Part shown: positions 1-11,593 of the stretch, in pieces
Layout of the letters: each line of letters begins with the position of its first letter
Position numbering within the stretch: position 1 is the first letter of the stretch
From: Cryptomeria japonica
Taxonomy: Eukaryota; Streptophyta; Pinopsida; Cupressales; Cupressaceae
Direction: 5' to 3'
Length of the DNA stretch: 64,000 nucleotides
Assembly: GCF_030272615.1 (NCBI RefSeq)
Contig: NC_081412.1
Span: 142,994,247 to 143,058,246 of the forward strand
Notes under the pieces: generated by a model
What the model saw: the letters and a program-made list of their open reading frames with translations, nothing else
What the model was told of the DNA's origin: nothing
Databases searched by the model: none
Program-made: the position numbers and the translations under genes

Positions 1-1498
1 CTCTAGATGATTCTCTTTGAGCCCCTTAGTATCCAACTTTATCTGCAATGATACAACTTGTTCTAACACCAATCTCATGTTTCCCCTTTTGAATACTTCA
101 AGTTCATCTATACAATCTTCTCAAAAATCCTCTAACTGTGGCATGGGAAGGTATGACATTAGACCAAGACTTCAAGAAAATCCCTTATTATCAAAACCTT
201 TCCTTTCAGGATACAGGGAAAAATTGAAATTCTTGAGGTCTGCTCCTATACTCAAAGCATCAGACATTGAACTATAGGAAAACACGCCCAATTGGATGGG
301 AAAATGACCTTCCCATTTGTCCCTAGGCTATGCCTTTTTTATTACAAAGGTTAGTTGCCTACATATCTCCGCTAGAACAAAGCAATCTGAACAGAAGTGA
401 AGGAGCTTGAAGGGCTCCTCTTCAAAGCCACCTACCCATATGTAACAGAAGCATGGAAACTAGATATAAAAACTACCAAACCTCTTTATCAAAGTCTGTG
501 CATCTTCGGAGATTCTTTTGGCTTTCATAGTCTTCAATTCATGACACAAATCACCTAGAAAAGCATTCTGCACCCTTTTGAAATCCTGTAAAGCTTTATC
601 CTTTTGCAACATGGGATAGAACTCATATATGGGAACATCCTCCTCAGTGAGCTGTTTTGGTATTCCAACCAACTCCTTAACACAAGCCAAACAATACAAG
701 AGATATGAAGATATAAAGAAGTTCTATTTGAACTATTTAGCCAAACTCAGTTGTTCTCTCATTGAATCAGCAATCAATTAAGCCCAATCCAAATATTGCT
801 TCCCTTCTAAAACCAGCTGCACGTAGCAATAAATCCAGTCATCGAAGCTATAAGCTTCAATAGATTCTCTGGCTCGGTGAAACAAAAGCATTACGTCATG
901 AATGTGAGGCAACATGTGATTCTTATTAGGATTCTTGGGTAACCTGGAACCACCTCTTTGAGGAACCTTCAACTAAAATTTTGCTACATTGTTACGGTGT
1001 CTGGTTCTGTTTGCATTGAACTTGATGATTAACTGAGCAGGGGAAAATTTGGAGAACTGGTAATTAGGTATCTTGAAGACTAAGGAAATTACTTCACAAT
1101 TTATGGCGAGAAGGGTTTCACCATTGTCTCTCCTAATGGTTTCAGACACTGGGTCGTATCTAGCAATACATTCCTGAATCAATTATGGGTAAGGAATGGC
1201 TGGGGGAAAAGCTGCGACTTCTACAAGACCGCTACTCAAAAATCTCCACCGCAAAAGACTTGTCAATTCCCTTGAACACCCTCTCTTTCAACACCTCAAG
1301 GTTTTCCCCTTTTAGGTCAGTATCACTAACTATGGGTTCAGTGGATGCCAGGCTAAAAACGTTCCCAAACAAATGTAGTGTGGACTTCATAATTTTAAAC
1401 AATAAGCCTAAATCGGCTACAGAAAAACTTTCTGTAAGAGAGAAAATGCAAGCAAAAAAAAAACCACTAGAGAGGACAAGAAAAAGACTCACCTTCAT
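1..1498 (-). pseudogene. Decayed coding region of unknown family, continues past the left edge
   Basis: I do not recognise a named function. On the minus strand one frame runs from about 1230 to base 1 with no net shift and is broken only by stops: one just upstream of 1182, then eight more, including 973-975, 778-780 and 460-462. The translation between stops looks like real protein (for example LIQECIARYDPVSETIRR near 1180, DDWIYCYVQLVLEGKQYLDW near 800, and VGGFEEEPFKL near 400). Upstream, 1232-1431 reads plausibly in another frame (VLKERVFKGIDKSFAVEIFE) and joins after a small frameshift. A possible 61-nt intron lies at 1432-1492, with GTGAGT donor and a pyrimidine-rich TTACAG acceptor on the minus strand; removing it joins two frames in phase, but 61 nt is short for a plant intron. 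It may be a captured host gene or an anonymous retroelement ORF. The decay is clear; the identity is not. Confidence 0.6.
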
Positions 1499-1839
1499 AG
1501 TTGAACAACTGGACGATGGCTAGCAGCAAACAAAGACACAACAACGAGGAACAAATGAAGAGCATTAACAATCCTTCATACCTTATTAGTGAAGGCAATG
1601 ATACAGAAACATTGAATGCAATAATTCCAATTTTCAGTCCGAGTGTGTTGAGTTTGTGGATTAGACATTGCACGCATGCATTGAATGCATGGCGGCATTT
1701 TTGAAGTAACTGCCAGTTCCCGAAATAATTACTTACTTTGAAAAAGGATTGACATCACTTAAGACATGGTTCTGCCTCCTCATATTTGGCAATGATTGCA
1801 CCATCAAATCATTAAAACCCACGGGACCCACCAACTTTG
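1499..1839. other. No supported gene
   Basis: The minus-strand stretch next to the possible donor site at 1492 is open to about 1673 and very hydrophobic. It could be an upstream exon of the decayed gene to its left. Nothing independent supports this, and the plus-strand ORFs here overlap it without recognisable motifs. Confidence 0.3.
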
Positions 1840-2205
1840 AACACATATGAACATCCTGAACAGACTTCATGGGCATTCAAGTAGTTCAAGATGTACGTCG
1901 TGCTCAAGGAGAATTTTGCTGAGAAAACAAATAATATCAAGCTACTGACCACTTGTACTATATTGAACATGTTGAACATGTTTGAACCTCTTGAACTTAG
2001 TTTAATGAGTTCAAAACCCAGAGAGAAATAAAGTAACATATCACCGAACAAGAAACTTTTAGAGAGCCGCTGCAAGACACTTAGAGAAAATATTAGTATG
2101 AAAAACCTCAAAACCTCCCTAAACACCTAGGAACCTATGGAACCTAAATGAACCTGTTGAACCCAGTTCAAAATGGTTCAACGTGTTCACAGAGTTCAAC
2201 CAATT
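1840..2205. repeat. Cluster of GAAC/GTTC short motifs
   Basis: About fifteen occurrences of GAAC or its complement GTTC fall in this stretch, often as TTGAAC or GAACCT (for example around 1965-1995 and 2130-2200). Spacing is irregular, so this is a degenerate short-motif cluster rather than a clean tandem repeat. Function unknown. Confidence 0.4.
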
Positions 2206-2330
2206 ACCTAAACTTGACTTTTATGATTGAAAAAGGATTTACAGACATACTAAGGACTTGAACTGAGGTATCACAAGAAAGATTAGGACTCCTACTAAAA
2301 ATCTTAAAGGATGACTCACTCTTATCATGA

Positions 2331-3647
2331 GGAATAAATGACGCAGTAACACATTGCAATATAGAAGAACTAGGTTCCACAGAATTAATTAAAATGTTTA
2401 CTAAAGTGATTTGTGATGAAAATGGTGTTGTTAAACCCGATCACAAGATTATAAAAACTCTAGGTTTTGTGGAGATACTGAACATTCCCCAATTTCCAGA
2501 GGAAGTAGTAATAATTGTTTTGAGTAGAGCACATGGAGAATTCTTATGGTTAGATTCTGTCTGCAAAATAACCCGACAAGCAATTAGGGCAGTAACTGGT
2601 TTACCCTCAATTGATAGCAGACCTGATAAGACTAAGAAGATTCCTAACAATAAAGTGATGACCCTAACAGGAGCAACATCTGACAATAGATCACTAAGAG
2701 TGAATGATATCAAAGACATCAATGTAATATTTGTAAGTATGGTGTTAGGATACAAGACTACACATGCTAATAGGCTAAATTCAGTTTCTAGCCTTTGTAT
2801 AAACAGTGCTTATGAGATGGTTAACAACAATACAATGATAGGTGTCTGTGAATGGATAAAAGATGAACTCATTGACATTTTGAAAAAGATCAAAGGAGAT
2901 AAGAAAGGGACACTCCTCTTTGGAAATCTGTTGGTATGTTTAATGTTGTATTTCACTAAGGAAATTCCTAGTATTGGACCTAAAGACTTTGGATATGATA
3001 TATCGGTAGGAAAACAATTATAGGAAGCTTTTACCAGTATGGGAACTGCAAAGGACAAAAACATAATTGAATACTTCAAAACCTTCCAAGCTAAAATGAA
3101 AAATAGAGAAAGACTACCACAGAGTGTAGTGGACAAATATAAGGATAAGGACAAGGGCAAAGGAAAAGTTGGTGGTATTCCAAACATCAAGATCATGAAC
3201 AATTTACTGCCACCTTTGGATATTGCACCAGTACATACAGATGATCCACCAGTTATTGGCACTGAAGGTGTTACACATGATGACACAAATCCTAAATTTG
3301 AGATACTCTTGACCATGAATGTGATACTTAGGAAGTGAATATTGTTGTAGATAAGGACAGTGTAGAGGTTAAGGATGACAATGTTGACAGTGACAACTTG
3401 GGAGAGAAACCAGTAGAGACTATTGAGGTTGAGATCCCAACCCAAATAGAGCAACCATTAGAAACAGAGAAACCTACTGAAGAAATAGATGTTGGCATAG
3501 GGCCACCAGAGATTGAGTTACCGATAGTTGAACTTACTGAGAAACACACTGAGGCAGAGGTACATACTGAGGTAGAGAAACCGACAATCACTGTGACATC
3601 AAAGAAGCCTGAGAAACCCTTGCTAGTTGACATGCAAACATAGACTA
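2331..3647 (+). pseudogene. 5' part of an uncharacterised LTR-element ORF, split by the array
   Basis: No named domain is recognised. An ATG lies at 2394, but the frame is open back to 2331, so the true start may be upstream. The first 209 residues look well conserved (VTGLPSIDSRPDKTKK, GATSDNRSLRVNDIKDINV, KKGTLLFGNLLVCLMLYFTK). A TAG at 3021-3023 interrupts the frame, which then resumes in phase to about 3330. A frameshift near 3330 leads into a region rich in Glu, Pro and Thr up to 3640, where another TAG follows. The array begins at 3648. Joining across it, with one copy of GACTA removed, continues this same frame into 40462 onward. The whole looks like a conserved N-terminal domain, an acidic linker and a helical C-terminus. 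Its place just before a purine tract and LTR suggests it was the sole ORF of a non-autonomous element. I have an uncertain impression that similar ORFs are common in conifers and yews. Confidence 0.65.
3643..3647 (+). repeat. Target-site duplication GACTA, left
   Basis: GACTA sits directly before the first TGTAATGCCC and is repeated at 40457-40461 directly after the last GGGCATTACA. A 5-bp duplication is what LTR-element integrases produce. Confidence 0.93.
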
Positions 3648-5308
3648 TGTAATGCCCATACCCTAGTCGGACTTGTAAACCCCATTTGACCTTGGTTGAC
3701 TTCCTATGTGGCATTCTTGAATGGTAGGTTAACCATGATGCAATGTGTAGTTTAGATAATATAAATAATTGTGCATACTTATTATTGTGCTTTTGCATCG
3801 ATTCTTGTGTAAATGTAATTGTTCCTAACCCTTGTGATAAATCTTGAGCTAACGCCTTCATTGAATATGTATATGTATATGTATGCTTGCGTGATTCATG
3901 GGTACAGAAGATTGCAGGTACGACACCGCCTAAGGCGAGGTTCATCTCGTTCGGGGTTCGCAAGTTCGAGTAAACCTCCTCCATCCTTAGAATTTGGATT
4001 TGGGGTCATTAAACTCTTGTCTTACCTTAGCCATGGTTAGGTGAGCATCGTGTGTGGATTTGTGGGGCCTTCTTTTCATTGGGTTGCGTGTCGTGTGATT
4101 TGGTGGACTTCGTCGATTTGCATGCCTTGTGCGGGGTAAGTGGAATTTGTTATCCTAAGTATGTAATTCAATTTAATGAGCAGATGTACGCATTAGTAAA
4201 TTAGAAATTTAAAATAGGTAGCTTCTTTTATATGATTAATCGTTAATTTAAGAGATCGCTTTAATTATAATTGTAGCAAGCTTAAAGTAGTTAACTTGAA
4301 TTAATGTGTTCATTTATGCATTATTAGTTGAGAAAATTAGAGTAAATAGATTTCTTTCATGAGAGTAGTCATTTATTTAAAAAGGTCGCTTTATTATTTT
4401 ATAGCGAGTCAATTTAATAGTTAAATTTAATAATAACGAATTTAATGAGTTATGCGTTTTAGAAGAGAAAGATTTAAAGTCATTTGGGAAATAGAAGTAA
4501 ATTAATCATATTCGCATTTGGAAGAGAAAAGGGTAAATTTTATTATTTAAAGAAAATTATTCTTTTTACTTGTAAAGTTGATTTAGTATAAAAGATTGAT
4601 TTTTGGAAATTTAAATTAATCAAAACGCTTTACCCTGGTCAATAGTTTCAAAATATAATGTAGGCCTAAATTAGTATTGAGAAATTAAAATTAGAATTAA
4701 ATAAGAAATAGAAACATTTTAATTTTAATTAGAAAAGCAAATAAGATGTATTGAATAGTGGAGAGGAATGATTTCCCATTCTCATTCTCTTTTATTTTAA
4801 AAATAAAAATGCCTAGATTTGGAAAGGAAAATTAGGGCAAAAAATGGGGTTTCTCATTTTAACCTAGTTTTTAAATATTTTTTGGGGGGTTCTCTTTTTG
4901 GCATCTTGTTGGAAATGGAGGTGGGAAAAATGTGGGAGAAGATGGAGTTCTCTTGCTTGGAGTTGCAGGTGGAGCTCTTCATCAAGACTCTTCCCGGAAT
5001 GCGTTTGGAGGTAGGATTCGAATGCACCATTTTTGGTTCCTTTTAAAATTGTGGGTATATCTCCGAAATTTGTCTTGAAGATTTCTTGCTCCAAAACCTC
5101 CATGATTGGCGTTTAAATGTAGGAATCAGTTTTGAAAGCATGGGTAGTTCTTGGATCAAATTCTTGTTTCCTAGTAGATTTTGTGGTTTTAAATTTGATG
5201 AGGAAATATTTTTCCCATAATGAAGATTTTGGTAAAATCTGGAAAATGAATGGGTCTGTAAAAAAAATAAATAAAACAAAAATAGAAATAAAATGATGGG
5301 AGATTTCG

Positions 5309-5360
<52 letters not shown>

Positions 5361-5440
5361 TTTTTTTTTGAAGATTTTTAATGATTAAATCCGGACTGTA
5401 AATCGGATCATATAATTAACTGAAAAAAAAAAATATGATT

Positions 5441-5667
5441 TTGGGGTTTCGGGGGGGGGAGCCGAAGCTCAACCCGCCCCTCCCCACGCTCCGCCGCAGT
5501 TTCTGTTCGGTGCCACACACAGTGGGGAGCCAAAGGGCCTTCGACCCCCACGGCGGGCGCAGAACCCCCGACTCCACTATAAGTGGAGGCCGAGGGGCCT
5601 ACGTCCTCCGTGGAGGCCGCAGCCTCTTCGGCTAGGGCACGACCGCCCTAGGGTTTGGCCGCCCTCT
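5441..5667 (+). other. GC-rich, CpG-rich block in LTR 1
   Basis: About 225 bp of strongly GC-rich sequence stands in an otherwise AT-rich LTR, shortly after the TA tract. It contains small inverted repeats such as CCTCCGTGGAGG. Equivalent blocks occur in all five LTRs. It lies about 0.9 kb upstream of the candidate TATA box, so a U3 enhancer or structured-RNA role is possible but unproven. Confidence 0.7.
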
Positions 5668-6535
5668 ATTTTTTTTTAAATGTTTTTTTTAATTTTTACT
5701 TAGTATTTTAAGTATGGTTAAAACTTGATTTTTGGGGGTTTTCATTGTATAAAAAAAAAGAGGAGATGCTTATTGATGTAAATTTATTTTAAGTAATATT
5801 TGTATTTTAAAAATGAGTTGAGATTTTATTTTGGTAAATAATGTTTAAGAAAAAAAAAAGGGATAAATGTATATATTTAAAATATATGCTAATATAGGTA
5901 ACATCTATTTAGCATATATTATTAATTATATATACAGATTTTTGGGATTTAATATAGCAATGACTTTCCTTGTATTTTTAAATCTAATGATAATTAATTA
6001 TATGATAATGAGTAAATCGAATGGAGGTAATGGTCTTTAATTTTTAAAAGTATGCAATAGAAGCTTGATTTAGTTCGGTAATGATTTCTCCATTTCTTCA
6101 TTTACTCTTAATGTAATTTTGTTCCTTATAGTAAAAGGGTAATTTTTGTGTCGTTAGAGAAGGGGCTAGACTATTGTTGTAAACCAACTTGTCATTAGTG
6201 TTTATCTAAGGATTAATTAATATGTTTAGATGCTTAAGTCAACTTCAGAAAATGTTGTAATTACCCATCAACACTAGAGCATGGCCTATTATTATTTTGG
6301 TAATCGATGCATCTGTTATAGTAGCACGTCTGGATAGGTATGTTGGGACTCTATCGTCTGATTTCTTTTGTCTGACCCACATCGGTCAAGTCTCCATTTA
6401 GGGTACTGACAGTTAAGAAATCCCTTGTTCTTGCTTTGATGTATTTGGTGGGATCTGCTTCAAAAAGGGGTCATTATGTAACTTTTGACCGAGGTGGCTA
6501 TTGTATATTGGTTGTGTTCGCCTAAGCGGCAAAGA

Positions 6536-6552
6536 TGTAAAAGACTTATAAA
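6536..6552 (+). promoter_or_regulatory. Candidate LTR core promoter (TATA box)
   Basis: TGTAAAAGACTTATA runs into TATAAA at 6547-6552. The motif is kept in all five LTRs (TATAAA at 14481, 22776, 30649 and 38884). The same 15 bases occur at a TATA-like site in the unrelated LTR at 41549-42379. No transcript evidence is available. Confidence 0.45.
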
Positions 6553-8122
6553 TTATGTATTCCTAACGATATAATACCAAAGGGGTCTTGCAGTTGAGCA
6601 GACCCGGAGAGGTAGCCCTTTAGGGGTGAACTCCGAGATCATTTCTGTGTTATGCGATGTTTTATCTTCCTTTGTTTCATGCTTTAAGTTATCATGTATG
6701 GTTGTTATCTGGTAAAGTGTACAATAGGAAAGTAATGAATTTGAATATAAGTGCATAAAATTATTCATCTTGACAAATGTAGTAAATCAGGTTCATGGAA
6801 GATTGTAATTAAGATTATGGGAAAAGTATTTTGATAATGTGGATTAAAAGTAGTAATAGTGAAAAGAATCTTGCTAGGTTACATCATTGGATTAACTTGT
6901 GATTAAGCATGTAAATTGAGCAAATGAGTATGGGAAACAAAGCTAGAATTAATGTTATAATTTCTAAGTTGAAATCTAAAGGATGAACGTCATATAGGTA
7001 TTTACTTTTATCCTCTTAAATGAGTAACGCCATGTTAATTATGTTCCTCTACATCAGATGAAATTGTTTAGTTATTTCACGTTTTAATCTTAACAATAAT
7101 CCTTACCAAAATTAACTTGGAAATTGGGTTAACTCAACTATTTATCCATAATTGTAACCTTAATTAAAGAATCTCTTATGATTGCTAAAAATGACCTAAA
7201 ATGGGAAGTGTTTGTATAGTTGTTTACATCTTAATCTTAGTAAATGTATATTTTCATATTAGCTTCGTTTAACTAAAAAGAGTGACACACATTTAGTTAG
7301 TTATAATCTAATCCTAAAGGAAGAACGTCACTATGAACTTATATTTTAATCCTGTAATGATGAATATCATCTTGCTAACTATATTTTACTTTAAAGGATG
7401 AACTCATGTGTTCCTAATACCTTTTCACCTTAACGAATTTAGTCCATCTAGTAGTACTATTAAAGCTTCAATGAATGAACTCTATGGTTACTCACATTTT
7501 ATTCTCCATAAAAGAACTACAACTCATTAGTTGGCTATGCATGAAATCAAGTGAAGGGACCACACTCTATTAATTGTAGTTTAATCCTAAATGAATGTAT
7601 CTCATCTTATTAACCATATATTTAATACTTAAGAAAAATACCAAATGTGGGTAGTTATCTTAAAACCCAAAAGAATGAACTTTGTTATATTAAACGCTTG
7701 AACTTTTTTGGGGGGCCTCCTAATGAAATTATGAATTAAAGTGCATTGAATAAGTAACCTCACAATGGCCTCCTAACCACCCAAAGTAAATGAACGCTTC
7801 CTAAAATTATAAGATGTCAAATCATTGAACATATGTATAATCAAGTCTTATGCATTATCTCATAATTAAGTTATCTAGCTTACTGGATCAACTGACGCGT
7901 GTTGAGTTGGGAGTAAGGTTACGTAATCGCGTTGGGAAACTCCTTAGGTTCGTTTAGCCTTCCACTGTGGTATCTAAGTTTTAGAAAACTCCTAATTATC
8001 TTAATGTTGTAACTTTTCTTTAACGCTCTTAATTATTATTAAAAAAAAATAAAAATTATTTACACTCTAATCAAGTGATTTTAACTTAAATCCTTAGAGG
8101 TTTCCTGGCGGGGCATTACACT

Positions 8123-8135
8123 TGGTATCAGAGCC
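8123..8135 (+). other. Primer-binding site, initiator tRNA-Met
   Basis: TGGTATCAGAGCC, two bases after LTR 1, is the standard plant site complementary to the 3' end of initiator tRNA-Met. Confidence 0.93.
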
Positions 8136-10070
8136 CATGTTGCAACACTGGGATCTTTGGTTTTGCTTGTGCCCTTAGTTGGTGTGTGTGTGTCTATCTT
8201 ATGTTGTATGCTTGTCCTCCTTGATGTGAGGGTGTGATTTAACAAACCCTACTTGTGTGTAACGTGTGTGTTCACACCTTGTTTTTGCCTTATTGATGTG
8301 GGTGTTTTGGGAATAATTGTAGGTGTTTTGTCTGCTTATTGAGGTCTTGGTCTATGATTTCTCTTACTTTGAAGGGGAGTCGTTTGTACCTTCGTTCTTA
8401 ATTTGTTTTACTCTTTTGACTAATCCATCTAGGTTGGTTGTTAATATCTTGAATCTAAAAGTACGAAATGTGCTTGTTTATGGTTTTGATTGATTTTAAT
8501 GATTGTCCACTTGAAAGACTAGTATGGCAAATATTAATGCTTATTATGTAGTAAATTGAGTGATTATGACTCTTCTTCTTCTCTCTCTCTAGTAAATTAA
8601 AAGGATTTGATATGGGTAATTATCTCTTATTTAAGTTTTCTTATTGCAAGTGAAAGGAAGATATTTCTTGAGCCTTTGTGTGAGCCTCATAACGTTTTTG
8701 TGTTTTAAATTGTGAAAGGGATTGGTGTGGGAGTTAATTTTTGGTTAATGATAGAAAATTGTATGTTTGCTTTAAGGGTTCTCCATGTGCTTGGTAGGAG
8801 TAATATAATTAAATTCCATCTTAAGTAAGGTGCATTAAAATGCGCATAGTTGATTTTGTGAAAATTGCTTGTTGTGAAAGGAATACCAAAAGAGGACATG
8901 TTGTAGTAGCTTCAGGAGTGTATTAATGTGTTCCTCAAAGGATGGTTTTAAGTGCTTATTCAACTAGTGTGATTTAGGACCTATTAAGTGACGCACCATT
9001 TAACTTGCTTTGGATATGGGTAATTGTCTTATTATGTTTCAAAAAGAGTAAATATGGTGTGATCTTGAAATTCTTGTGTATTCGTAGGAAATAGTTGATT
9101 TTCCAACCCTCTTCCTCCTCTTGTTTAAAATACAGGAATTGTTGTTTTTGAAATACCATTTAGAATGCAGTGATTTGAAAGAAATTTTGTTACAACACAT
9201 GTGAAATTGTATGTTGCTTTGGCTTCTAATTGAAAGAGGAAATTTTTTCGCCTTGGAAAAAAAAAGGAAATTGCATAGTTAGTAATGTGAATGAAAATGC
9301 TTAGGGAAGATTGAGAAGATATCAGAATGATGTAATTTCGTTGTGTAAGTTTGAATTGTTGAGAATTTCAGAATGTGTATCTAGAGTAAACTTTGTTTGG
9401 TGATTCATGTGTAAAGCATAATTAAAACTTCCCTTAAGTATATGTTAGCATAATGTGAAGTACTCCCCATAAATGTGACTAAACCAGTGATGGTGCTATT
9501 CTGTGTGTGTTGTGAGAAAACCCATACTTGCTATGTGTGCCCATGGGATGGTGAAGTAATCAACCATGGGGAATATGTTTGCTTATGAGTATGGGAAACC
9601 ATACCTATCTATGTGATGTTGCTTATTTGTTTCCTTACTGAGTGCCAACCCACGGGTTGTTGATAAGTCAGTATGTGAAGGGGTAGTAGTAGAAGTCACC
9701 ATTCCTTGAATAGTATGAACAGCGTACGAGTAATGTCGACGCAAAGCGACTTTAGCTTCCCTATTTTGAGGAAAAGTATGGTTTTGTAATGAACTGTAAC
9801 ATAGGTGTACTCTATACTTCCCCTTGTGATGAACCAATTTACGAGGTTCATGTGTGCTAGCCTAATTCCTATCCTTTATTTTGAGCATAAAGATGACAGT
9901 TCTTGAGCATATTGATGGATTTTATTGGAGCATCTTTTGCCTTGTCTTCATGAGAGGCGTGTTATTTTTTTTCTTACATAAGTTGCCAACTGACTAGTGT
10001 TGGTAGACTTGTGGGTAGACCTTAGCCACGTATACCTCTAGCTTACGGCAACTATCCTGAGAGGAACATC

Positions 10071-10335
10071 GCTATGCGGAGTGTGACTGGCGCGTGCCTT
10101 ATCCGCGGGGTACACTGCCATGCGGGATACGTCCATTGCGTGCCTTGTCCACTTGGAGTATTGCCATGCCGTGCTGAGACATGATGCGGGATGTAGTAGA
10201 CATTTCCATGCGGCCTACCGATAGGTATAGGGTAGAGCCATGCCACGTGATGATGTGATGCGGGGTGATGGCGAGGTGCACACCGCCATGCCATGCGGAT
10301 GTGTGACTTGGCCACACCACATGATGAGCTACTAG
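10071..10335. repeat. GC-rich stretch with repeated CATGCGG / GCCATGCC
   Basis: A locally GC-rich part of the otherwise AT-rich internal region, with many ATGCGG, CCATGC and GTGCC motifs at irregular spacing. Counterparts are at 18321-18591, 26281-26551 and 34491-34757. Minus-strand ORFs cross it but are disrupted differently in different copies, so a structural RNA role such as packaging or dimerisation is more plausible than coding. Confidence 0.5.
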
Positions 10336-11581
10336 GATAGCTAGACGATTGTTCCTTCCTTCCTCATTGGTGGCTAGTTACTAGTCACGTAGTGATGTAA
10401 TGTGCACTTATGATTTTCTTTTATTTATTTAATTGTTCCTTGTGGGCCAGCAATTTATTTTACTTTGACCTTGACAGTTTAGCCACGATCTTGCAATCTT
10501 GATCTTACTTGATTTGATGTTGCAAATCCGGAAATTATTTTCTTGTCTTATTGTTGGAATTGACAATTATTATGTTTATTCTTTTGTACTTTGGTGGCTA
10601 AACCGGTTTACCCTTGTTGTTTTCGTATGCTGGTCTTGTGTTGCAATGTGAATTCCTCTCCAAGGACGTAGGAGATGGTCTTGGATGAGTGTATACGAGG
10701 AAGTAGATGCAGGGAACCTTGAGGATGGAGGTATGTGAGGCTGTGAGACAGCTAGGATCCACTACCTACCTATGAGTGGTGACTATCTCTTGGAGGCTAA
10801 ACACCTTACACAACAAGGGATATTCATGAGGGACTTGTATGGAAGGTAGCACCGCTATGGTGTACCCTAGCACCATCAAGCCCTCGAGTGAGATGTTGGA
10901 CATTTGTTGATCATGTATTTATTCTGAGAGCAGGCATAGAGATGTGGATCATATATGTTCCCTTTGACCGAGCATTACACATGCTCACATGTGGCCTATT
11001 GTGTTGTGTAAACCAGTCTTGTGGATGGATATTATGTGCAATCATGGAATAAATGGTATTAACTTGACACTATGTTATGGGGCATAGTCATTGGAAGGGT
11101 TCTTGTATGTCTGAAAAGTGTAAACAATTGAGTTCTTACGTTGCTCTTATTTGTCGGAAGTAACTTGGTTGTAAAAAAATTGATATTTGAAGCTAGTTCT
11201 ATGCGATAAAGTTTTGTGAAAGAGATGAATCGGTGAAAGAAATTGACCTTGAGAGCATATTTTCTTGTCATGTTTGATAAATGAGTATGATAACTGTGCC
11301 TATATATTTTAATTGCTTAAATTTGGTGTAATAAAAAGGGAAAAGTCTCGTATCTTTACTATGATTGTGTGTAAATTATAGAATATTTAAAGATGTGAAT
11401 GATGTTAGATGCATTTTTGGTAATGGATGATGAAACTCGTAGAGGATTTATGATTAATGTTCTAGCATGATGGCAAAATAGTTGGTTGTGCAAATTGATA
11501 ATTGTTAATTCAGTTTAAGGGCTAATGCATGTTGGATGACTTCCGTTTAGCTTTGTGACTTCCAGGAGTAAGTCGGAGCCT

Positions 11582-11593
11582 AGGGGGGGAGAA
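11582..11593 (+). other. Polypurine tract before LTR 2
   Basis: AGGGGGGGAGAA abuts TGTAATGCCC, the expected plus-strand primer position. Confidence 0.88.

Larger units (their letters stand above)
3648..8120 (+). repeat. LARD-like LTR 1 (4473 bp)
   Basis: It starts TGTAATGCCC after the target duplication and ends GGGGCATTACA. The TA tract is 5314-5358, the GC-rich block 5441-5667, and a TATAAA within TGTAAAAGACTTATA is at 6547-6552. If that is the promoter, U3 is about 2.9 kb. It carries private changes in the 3900-3980 region and shares TTTCCTGG near its end only with LTR 5. Confidence 0.92.
8121..11593 (+). mobile_element. LARD-like internal region 1 (3473 bp), lacks a 321-bp block
   Basis: It lies between LTR 1 and LTR 2 and has no coding motifs. 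It lacks the 321-bp block present in the other three copies; the junction is near 9053, at an AAT shared by both block ends. A GC-rich stretch with repeated CATGCGG and GCCATGCC spans 10071-10335. The remainder is AT-rich and anonymous. Confidence 0.88.

Noticed and set aside
2810-3984. Long minus-strand ORFs opposite the split plus-strand gene (2810-3454 and 3328-3984)
   Set aside because: They are shadows of the plus-strand frame; the second also runs through the insertion boundary into LTR 1.
10052-10320. 73-87-codon minus-strand ORFs over the CATGCGG-rich segment as a conserved gene
   Set aside because: Frames and endpoints differ among the four copies, and one copy retains only part of them.
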